A stretch of DNA of 7,481 nt from Planctomycetota bacterium (lineage in GTDB: Bacteria; Planctomycetota; Phycisphaerae; Phycisphaerales; SM1A02). Under the pieces are notes generated by a model. The model was not told the DNA's origin, ran no database searches, and was given only the letters and a program-made list of their open reading frames with translations. A program made the translations under genes and the position numbers. Positions 1 through 4,144 of the stretch are shown here, in pieces; the stretch's first letter is position 1, and every line of letters begins with the position of its first letter. Location: the NCBI GenBank assembly GCA_027295435.1, contig JAPUKX010000139.1:1-7481 (forward strand), read 5' to 3'.

Positions 1-161
1 GGACTGGCGATCGCGGTCCATTCTGTGCGCGCAGCATTCGGCGCGCGCCCTTCGCGCTTCCGGGGGCCTTGATTCTGAGCGGCTGTTGAGTGGTGGAACC
101 TTCTGTGTGCGCAAAGCTGTCCGAACGGGCCTTTGGGTGAATCGATGCGCTGTGGTTCAGT

Positions 162-653
162 TCAGTAGGCGCTCTGTGCCCAGAGCCATTGGGTCAGCGC
201 GCCTCCGCCGGTGACGCGATCGATCTCCATTCCGCGGCGGTCATACAGGATCACCGTGGGAATACCAGTGATGCCGTATTCGCTGGCGGTCCTTGCATTG
301 GGGCCGCGGCGGTTAGTCAGGTCCATCTTGACCCGCACATAGTTCTGTCTCAGGAAAGCATCGATGTGGGGATCGCTCAGGACGTTGCGCTTGAGCTCCC
401 GGCATGGCGGACACCAGTCGGCGGTGTATAGGACAAGCATTGGTTTGCCCGACGCGTCGGCGGCATCGACGCCGGCGTCCAGATCGTGCAGCCATCCGTC
501 CGGGGAGGCCCCAAGGACCTTCCACCCGGCGAGGCCCAGGCCAGTGGCGGCCAACAGCACAAACAGCCAGATCAGTTTGATCGGCTGACTTGTCGGTGGG
601 GCCTGGTCAATGGTCCCCGCTTCACTGTCCGGTAGAAAACAGTCGGGCCGCAT
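162..653 (-). CDS. Membrane-anchored thioredoxin-fold protein
   Basis: Predicted thiol-disulfide oxidoreductase or thioredoxin-like protein held in the membrane with its catalytic domain probably on the outer face. Counting from the ATG at 653 (163 residues), a hydrophobic segment spans about residues 25-46 (LIWLFVLLAATGLGLAGW). The thioredoxin-like domain follows: strand MLVLYTADW, the active-site motif CPPC (C81 and C84), and GIPTV with the cis-proline at about 132 preceding strand VILYD. The pattern GKPMLVLYTADWCPPC resembles Thioredoxin_7 or DsbD C-terminal domains. The frame is open to a GTG at 749, which would add 32 residues. I prefer ATG 653 because AGGGG lies 9 nt upstream and the extra residues look non-protein-like; ATGs at 701 and 692 are also possible. 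It is divergent from the secreted protein at 1058 and no cytochrome or Dsb partner is visible. The fold call is firm; the substrate is unknown. Confidence 0.85.
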   Translation of the reverse strand: MRPDCFLPDSEAGTIDQAPPTSQPIKLIWLFVLLAATGLGLAGWKVLGASPDGWLHDLDAGVDAADASGKPMLVLYTADWCPPCRELKRNVLSDPHIDAFLRQNYVRVKMDLTNRRGPNARTASEYGITGIPTVILYDRRGMEIDRVTGGGALTQWLWAQSAY

Positions 654-1057
654 GCCACGTATCCCCTGGTGCCGGTAGGGACCGGCCCTCATGTTGAGCA
701 TCGGACGGTGGGGCGTGGGCACTGGAGCATCCCGGCCCCAGCCGACCACTCACGTGCCAATCATTTCGTCCGTGCCGGTCGCGCCGCTTCGAGACTGTTG
801 CATAACTTCCCCTGCCTTGCGGGGAGGGGGCTGGGAGCGCCCCAGGCGCTTGCGGTAGTCCGATAGGCCACCAGATGGCCCGCGTGATTTCCGTCTGGTC
901 AGGTTCACTTGCCGTCTTTCGGCCGACCAGTTGATGAGACCTGCTCGGACTGGCGCGGCCACAGCATGGTGGCTGGATCGAGCGGGGTATCTGGTCGATG
1001 TGCGGGCGGTGTGGCGAGATGGGCTCTTGATGCCCCGAGGTCCTGGAGGGAAACGAC
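654..1057. other. Divergent intergenic region with two GC-rich hairpins
   Basis: This is the 404-nt region between the thioredoxin-like gene (leftward) and the secreted-protein gene (rightward). If the thioredoxin gene starts at GTG 749, its first 96 nt are coding. Two adjacent hairpins are visible: TCCCC 808-812 with GGGGA 821-825 (8-nt loop), and AGCGCC 836-841 with GGCGCT 845-850 (3-nt loop). Neither is followed by a T-run, so they are not classical terminators. I found no convincing -35/-10 pair and no convincing small ORF. Confidence 0.4.
1045..1050 (+). promoter_or_regulatory. Shine-Dalgarno for the 1058 GTG start
   Basis: GGAGGG ends 7 nt before the GTG at 1058. It is one of the few strong Shine-Dalgarno sequences in the window. 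It decides the start, because GTG 1058 is followed at once by a signal peptide in the same frame. Confidence 0.8.
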
Positions 1058-1999
1058 GTGAACCAACTTCTTCAACTGACCGCCGCGTCCATCGTGCTCG
1101 CCTGTCTTGCGGCGCCGGCGTACGCCCAAGAGAAATACAGCATCAGCTTGGAACGGCCGCTGCAGGTCGGGCAGAAGATGCAAGTGTGGGGTGAGGGCTC
1201 GCAGGAATTCACGGTCACGGCAACAATGCACGGCCGGTCGCAGCCGCCGGAGGCAACGCAATCATCGATCAGCTTTGAAAGCGTGGCCGAGGTGCTCGAG
1301 GTGGACGATGCCGGCCGGGCGATTCACGTCGCCCACACGATCCGCAAGTGCGAGATGATCAGCGACGGGCGCGCTGTTGTCATCGCGCCAAAGGGGGCCA
1401 GGCTCACGGCGCGGCGCGGAAACGGCCAGACGATCTTTCATGTCAACGGAACCACCGTGGACTTGCAGCAGCAGCTGATGCTGGAGGTCGTGGCCGGCCT
1501 TGACACTGAACGGGACACGCGTGACGAACTCTATGGTACGTCGCAACCCAGAGCGCTTGGCGAGCACTGGCCGATCAACGCCGATCTGATGGCCAAGGAG
1601 TTTCAGCGTTATACATCAACAAAGGTCAGGACACAGGACATCTCCGGCACAACGAGACTGCTGAAAGTGATCGAGCACCAGGGCGAATTCTGTCAGGTGC
1701 TTCATACGCGGCTGTCCGCCCAGAACGCGCTCCCGGGGATCGGCAAGCTCCCCCCCGGCGTACAAATCAAGAACGCGAAGCTCACAGCGCATTTCTACCA
1801 CCTGCTGCCCGTCGCGGAAGACCGCCCGCCGTCGGGCGAAGCGCTGACCATGAATATCGACGTTGTGTTCACGGCTCGGATAGGGCCGCAAGGGGCGCGC
1901 GTCGATACCCGGGTCTCGGGGCAGATCCAAGGGCGGCGCGAGTACACGCCCATTGCGACTCATGCCGAGGCGACGGCTCAGGGCGCCGAGGCCCGGTAG
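1058..1999 (+). CDS. Secreted protein of unknown family
   Basis: 313 residues, starting at GTG 1058 behind GGAGGG. The N-terminus is a type I signal peptide: a short polar start, the hydrophobic core LTAASIVLACLAAP, and cleavage expected after AYA at residue 23, leaving QEKYS as the mature end. C16 lies inside the core and there is no lipobox, so a lipoprotein is unlikely. The mature part has only two cysteines (C98, C212), which could form one disulfide. Alternating hydrophobic/polar stretches (for example AIHVAHTI, TIFHVNGTTVDL, NIDVVFTARI) suggest a mostly beta structure. LYGTSQPRALGEHWPI (about 159-173) resembles a segment I associate with uncharacterised exported planctomycete proteins, but I cannot name a family. 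No catalytic motif is recognised. It is transcribed alone; the next same-strand gene is rny. The gene is well supported and the function unknown. Confidence 0.85.
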   Translation: MNQLLQLTAASIVLACLAAPAYAQEKYSISLERPLQVGQKMQVWGEGSQEFTVTATMHGRSQPPEATQSSISFESVAEVLEVDDAGRAIHVAHTIRKCEMISDGRAVVIAPKGARLTARRGNGQTIFHVNGTTVDLQQQLMLEVVAGLDTERDTRDELYGTSQPRALGEHWPINADLMAKEFQRYTSTKVRTQDISGTTRLLKVIEHQGEFCQVLHTRLSAQNALPGIGKLPPGVQIKNAKLTAHFYHLLPVAEDRPPSGEALTMNIDVVFTARIGPQGARVDTRVSGQIQGRREYTPIATHAEATAQGAEAR

Positions 2000-2065
2000 C
2001 GATCCGGGTCCTCGCCTCCGCGTGGCCGCCAGTGGGGCCGCCCGGCCCAACTACATGGACGGGGC

Positions 2066-2083
2066 CTCGATCCGGGTATCGAG
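2066..2083 (+). other. Hairpin downstream of the secreted-protein gene
   Basis: CTCGAT (2066-2071) pairs perfectly with ATCGAG (2078-2083) across a 6-nt loop, 67 nt after the stop at 1999. There is no T-run, so it is at most a 3'-end or Rho-dependent processing structure. Confidence 0.3.
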
Positions 2084-2188
2084 CTGCAGCCGATTATTGT
2101 GACGCTGCTGCTCTTGTGGTGCGAGGCGTTCAACACCTTCGGCGTTGGGGCGCTGCTTGAGCGGCGGCGGTGCCGATGGGCCAGTCTA

Positions 2189-2205
2189 GTGTGCAAGTTG
2201 CACAC
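2189..2205. repeat. 17-bp perfect palindrome, operator-like
   Basis: GTGTGCAA and TTGCACAC flank a single central G, giving 8-bp perfect arms. With a 1-nt centre it would form a poor hairpin, so dyad binding by a dimeric regulator is the more natural reading. No regulator gene lies beside it, and nothing downstream on either strand is an obvious target. Confidence 0.45.
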
Positions 2206-2225
2206 GGACCGAGATCACCCGTGGA

Positions 2226-2245
2226 TCAACTCAAGTCAACTCAGG
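2226..2245 (+). repeat. Tandem 10-bp repeat
   Basis: TCAACTCAAG is followed directly by TCAACTCAGG, with one mismatch. It lies between the 17-bp palindrome and the tRNA-like sequence and has no assigned role. Confidence 0.4.
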
Positions 2246-2265
2246 TACGACCGCCCGCACTTGAG

Positions 2266-2283
2266 ATACCGCCAGTGCGGTAT
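2266..2283 (+). other. Perfect 7-bp hairpin with tetraloop
   Basis: ATACCGC (2266-2272) pairs with GCGGTAT (2277-2283) across the loop CAGT. Its right arm coincides with the position of the tRNA-like 5' acceptor strand, so the two structures are mutually exclusive. Confidence 0.45.
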
Positions 2284-2352
2284 TGGCTCAGAAACAATTG
2301 CTTGTTTCGGTCTACGGAACCGAAGGTTGTGGGTTCGAATCCCTCCACCCGT
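2277..2352 (+). pseudogene. Degenerate tRNA-Arg(ACG)-like sequence
   Basis: The 3' half is clearly tRNA. The anticodon stem TCGGT (2307-2311) pairs with ACCGA (2319-2323) around the 7-nt loop CTACGGA, giving anticodon ACG at 2314-2316 with T33 and G37. A 5-nt variable loop AGGTT follows, then T stem GTGGG, T loop TTCGAAT (2334-2340) and CCCTC with one T-T mismatch. The 5' half is decayed or replaced. U8, G9 and GCTCAG are in place for a D arm, but the D stem cannot close. Instead GAAACAA (2291-2297) pairs with TTGTTTC (2302-2308). The acceptor strands GCGGTAT and CACCCGT pair in only four of seven positions, one of them G-T. No CCA is encoded. I infer a non-functional tRNA relic or the 3' tRNA fragment of an integration site. 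Confidence 0.6.
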
Positions 2353-2404
2353 TTTGAAACCGGAGTTGTTGGCCCGCGCGGTCAGACCGACCTCACGCAA
2401 CAGG

Positions 2405-2434
2405 AGGAGAAGTGGTAACTGTGGGCCTGTTGAA
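2405..2434 (+). repeat. Interspersed repeat, copy 1
   Basis: This is the most diverged of three copies. GTGGGCCTGTTGAA at 2421-2434 matches the core of the other two. The 17 bases before the core (2404-2420) match the copy at 4095 in 11 of 17 positions (AGGA, AAGT and AC blocks). It faces the same way as the 4095 copy and opposite to the 2528 copy. Confidence 0.65.
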
Positions 2435-2543
2435 CAACCACTGCGACGCCGTCGAATGCTGCCGGTCAACCGCCTTGGGGAGCCGCAATCGGTGTCGTAC
2501 CATCACAATCTGGCCTAGTGGGAGGCTGTTTCAACAGGCCCAC
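2421..2543. mobile_element. Candidate 123-bp MITE-like or BIME-like interval
   Basis: The interval starts with GTGGGCCTGTTGAA (2421-2434) and ends with its exact reverse complement TTCAACAGGCCCAC (2530-2543). Such 14-bp perfect termini over 123 bp are what a miniature inverted-repeat element or a pair of inverted REP-like units looks like. It encodes no protein of its own, although the end of the small minus-strand ORF overlaps it. No target-site duplication is evident. Mobility is inferred only. Confidence 0.4.
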
Positions 2544-2634
2544 CGTCCTGACTTTTCTTGACTTTTCTCGCCAACTTGGGCGCAAGGCTCTTGAAATAGA
2601 CATCCACTTTGCTTGCACGTCTTGCCTTGGCCAT
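2515..2634 (-). CDS. Small basic protein, possibly a truncated DUF1801-like fragment
   Basis: 39 codons from ATG (complement of 2632-2634) to TAG (complement of 2515-2517). AAGGAG sits 7 nt upstream of the ATG, one of the better ribosome binding sites here. The start lies 44 nt beyond the YcaQ-family stop on the same strand, so co-transcription is likely. The N-terminal part MAKARRASKVDVYFKSLAPK is lysine/arginine rich. The VDVYFKSLAP stretch faintly recalls the opening of DUF1801 proteins (VDEYLAALP type), which are usually well over 100 residues. The last dozen residues (SQDGGPVETASH) are encoded by the repeat copy at 2528-2560 and its flank. I infer an ORF truncated by arrival of the repeat, perhaps still translated. 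The DUF1801 link rests on about ten residues and is weak. Confidence 0.5.
   Translation of the reverse strand: MAKARRASKVDVYFKSLAPKLARKVKKSQDGGPVETASH
2528..2560 (-). repeat. Interspersed repeat, copy 2 (left inverted end of cassette)
   Basis: Read on the minus strand, this 33-bp copy matches 4095-4129 with three substitutions and one 2-base gap (30 of 33 aligned bases). Its outer part also forms a tight dyad, CTGTT-TC-AACAG (2526-2537). The tandem 10-mer GACTTTTCTT/GACTTTTCTC starts at 2550, at its inner edge. Confidence 0.8.
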
Positions 2635-2678
2635 CGCCACACTCCTTCATCGTGAACTTAGAAGCACAAATCAGCGTG

Positions 2679-3956
2679 TCACATCTCCGGCCAGCGGATC
2701 TCACTGGCGCCGACGAACTGCGCAAGCGATTCGACAGCGTCTTTGAGTTCCTTACGTCGAGCCTTGGTGACCTTCACTTTGGGCTCCCACCACACGCCCT
2801 TGATTTCTAGTTGTTTTTGATCGCGATGGAGTTTGGGATCGAGTCGGCCGATCAATCGGTCGCCTTGGAGAATCGCCAGCACGTAATAGCCGTAGATTCG
2901 CTTGGCTGAGGGAACAAACCCCTCAAAGGTGTAGTCGAAGTCGAACAGACGCTTGGCGCGTTTGCGATCGCGAAGCACTGGATCAAAGGGACCAAGCAGT
3001 CGAATCTCATCGGGCGGCGGTTTGGATTTCGCCAACCGCTCCTCCCAATCAACCACAGCATACGCCCCGCGGGGTTTCGATCCGTCAACTGATTCAACGA
3101 CGACCTCGTTGATGTGTCCTTTCTTCAGCGTACTCCCGCACCAATGTTTCGCATCGGCGGGACTGACTGCGCGGAAGAATGCCGCAATTTCGCCCGGTGT
3201 CGCGAAGGCCAGACGATCAAGCGCCGTACGGCACGCCCAATTGATATGCTCGTGCTTGTCCGGGATCGATTCAGCCAACACATGAGCCGGCAATACGCGA
3301 TCAGTCAGATCGTAGACTTTGTGGAAGTTGCGCCTAGCTGTGACGGCAAGCCGTCCGGTGTGCCACAGAAACTCCAGCGCTGCCTTGGCGGGTTTCCACT
3401 CCCACCACGTGCCGGCCTCCCTCCTTCGATCATGCTCAAAGTCCTTCGCCATAAGCGACCCTTCGCGCTCGATGCGTTTGAGCACATAATTGATCGCCTG
3501 ATTCGGCTTCTTGCCCATTCGCTCGTTCCACCATGCGTTGGAGCGGATACGCTTTGCCGCCCGAGGAAAACGCAATCGCCAATAACGAAACCAACGGCTG
3601 GGGATGATGGATGCATCGTGTGTCCAATGCTCAAAGGCGCTGCGCCGTTTCTCAAGCAGTTGCGTCAACACCTTTCGATCGTAGCCTGGAAGCCGTGTGA
3701 ACAACGTCAGATGATGGGCTCGCTCTAGCACGTTGATCGAATCGATCTGCACGTAGCCAAGCTGATCGATCCGCTTCATCAAGACCGAGGCTGTGACGTC
3801 CTTGGAATGATTCGAGCATAACCCCTGCGCATTGAGAAGAATCCGGCGGGCGGCTTCAACATCTATGGACGGTTGGCTCTGTGAGATCGGCAACGCACAA
3901 TTGCTCTTTGTTAGCGGTTCACGTTCAAGGGCGGGGGAGCTGCCAGGACCATTCAC
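2679..3956 (-). CDS. YcaQ/AlkX-type (HTH_42) DNA glycosylase-family protein
   Basis: 425 residues from GTG 3956. This family folds as tandem winged helices. Its characterised members (E. coli YcaQ/AlkX, Streptomyces AlkZ) excise alkylated bases or unhook interstrand crosslinks in the cytoplasm. Visible signatures: DVEAARRILLNAQGL at the N-terminus; LGYVQIDSINVLERAHHL (67-83) with Q70-I71-D72, matching the Q-hydrophobic-D catalytic motif of the YcaQ branch rather than the QxQ of AlkZ; FEHWTHDASIIP (108-119); LEFLWHTGRLAV (194-205), a winged-helix segment; LGPFDPVLRDRKRAKRLFDFDYTFE (321-345); and RIYGYYVLAILQGDRLIGRLDPKLHR near the end. The length is normal and no domain is missing. The start is uncertain: no Shine-Dalgarno precedes GTG 3956, and a TTG about 21 codons downstream also fits. 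It lies inside the inverted-repeat cassette, followed 44 nt later by the small ORF. The family is firm; the lesion specificity is unknown. Confidence 0.9.
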   Translation of the reverse strand: MNGPGSSPALEREPLTKSNCALPISQSQPSIDVEAARRILLNAQGLCSNHSKDVTASVLMKRIDQLGYVQIDSINVLERAHHLTLFTRLPGYDRKVLTQLLEKRRSAFEHWTHDASIIPSRWFRYWRLRFPRAAKRIRSNAWWNERMGKKPNQAINYVLKRIEREGSLMAKDFEHDRRREAGTWWEWKPAKAALEFLWHTGRLAVTARRNFHKVYDLTDRVLPAHVLAESIPDKHEHINWACRTALDRLAFATPGEIAAFFRAVSPADAKHWCGSTLKKGHINEVVVESVDGSKPRGAYAVVDWEERLAKSKPPPDEIRLLGPFDPVLRDRKRAKRLFDFDYTFEGFVPSAKRIYGYYVLAILQGDRLIGRLDPKLHRDQKQLEIKGVWWEPKVKVTKARRKELKDAVESLAQFVGASEIRWPEM

Positions 3957-4046
3957 TGGAATTCAGCTCGCCGTCTTCTTCGCCCTCACTTGCGACAAAG
4001 AGACGGTTCCCTTGTCGGTGGTACCGAATTCGCGTTGGGAAGTCGT

Positions 4047-4077
4047 GGTCAGCACTAGAGAATACCACACGCTGACC
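4047..4077. repeat. Inverted repeat upstream of the YcaQ-family gene
   Basis: GGTCAGC (4047-4053) and GCTGACC (4071-4077) are perfect 7-bp arms 17 nt apart, about 90 nt ahead of the GTG at 3956. On the minus strand TATTCT lies between the arms, with TTCAAC 18 nt before it, a poor but possible -10/-35 pair. This could be an operator around the promoter. The evidence is weak. Confidence 0.3.
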
Positions 4078-4094
4078 GTTCAGTTGAAGTAAAC

Positions 4095-4129
4095 CAGGAA
4101 AAGTCGGGACAGTGGGCCTGTTGAGAAAC
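4095..4129 (+). repeat. Interspersed repeat, copy 3 (right inverted end of cassette)
   Basis: 35 bp, from CAGGAAAAGTCGGGACA through GTGGGCCTGTTGA to GAAAC. It is the inverted partner of 2528-2560 and a direct, more diverged repeat of 2405-2434. ACAG (4109-4112) and CTGT (4118-4121) can form a small stem. It lies just beyond the permease stop, so the 3' end of the permease transcript probably runs into it. Confidence 0.8.
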
Positions 4130-4144
4130 CGGGTCCGGGAGGCG

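Larger units (their letters stand above)
2000..2514. other. Gene-free stretch rich in dyads and repeats
   Basis: This is a 515-nt gap between the secreted-protein stop and the small ORF on the other strand. Open frames exist on both strands but have no credible start signal or protein character. One minus-strand frame contains GGGIRTHNLRFRRP, the familiar false peptide produced by reading a tRNA T arm and anticodon arm in antisense. The recognised contents are a hairpin (2066-2083), a 17-bp palindrome (2189-2205), a tandem 10-mer (2226-2245), a hairpin (2266-2283), the tRNA-like sequence (2277-2352) and repeat copy 1 (2405-2434). Confidence 0.6.
2528..4129. mobile_element. Putative 1.6-kb cassette bounded by inverted repeats
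   Basis: Two copies of the 33-35 bp repeat in opposite orientation enclose the YcaQ-family gene and the start of the small ORF. Sample lines inside have lower G+C (36/60 at 2821, 31/60 at 3481, 34/60 at 3901) than the permease beside it (37/60 at 4441, 39/60 at 4921). The right end stops 15 nt short of the permease stop codon. No transposase, integrase or recombinase is encoded and no target duplication is seen. If mobile, it would need an enzyme supplied in trans. Alternatives are a composite of two independent REP-like units, or a gene that merely happens to lie between them. Confidence 0.4.

Noticed and set aside
1..161. Possible C-terminus of an upstream gene at the left edge
   Set aside because: Short open frames run in from the edge (one ends with TGA at 70-72), but none has recognisable protein character, so no partial gene is called.
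2236..2469. Minus-strand frame containing GGGIRTHNLRFRRP
   Set aside because: This peptide is the known artefact of translating a tRNA anticodon arm and T arm in antisense. It supports the tRNA-like call, not a protein.
2099..2518. 139-codon plus-strand frame beginning with a hydrophobic stretch
   Set aside because: It runs through the palindrome, the tRNA-like sequence and a repeat copy, and has no ribosome binding site. The composition changes abruptly along its length.
3114..3728. 204-codon plus-strand open frame
   Set aside because: It is antisense to the YcaQ-family gene and has no recognisable motif or ribosome binding site.
2000..4144. CRISPR array or integron attC array
   Set aside because: The three repeats are not regularly spaced, differ in orientation and have no spacer pattern. 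No attC-type GTTRRRY/RYYYAAC pairs or integrase gene were found.
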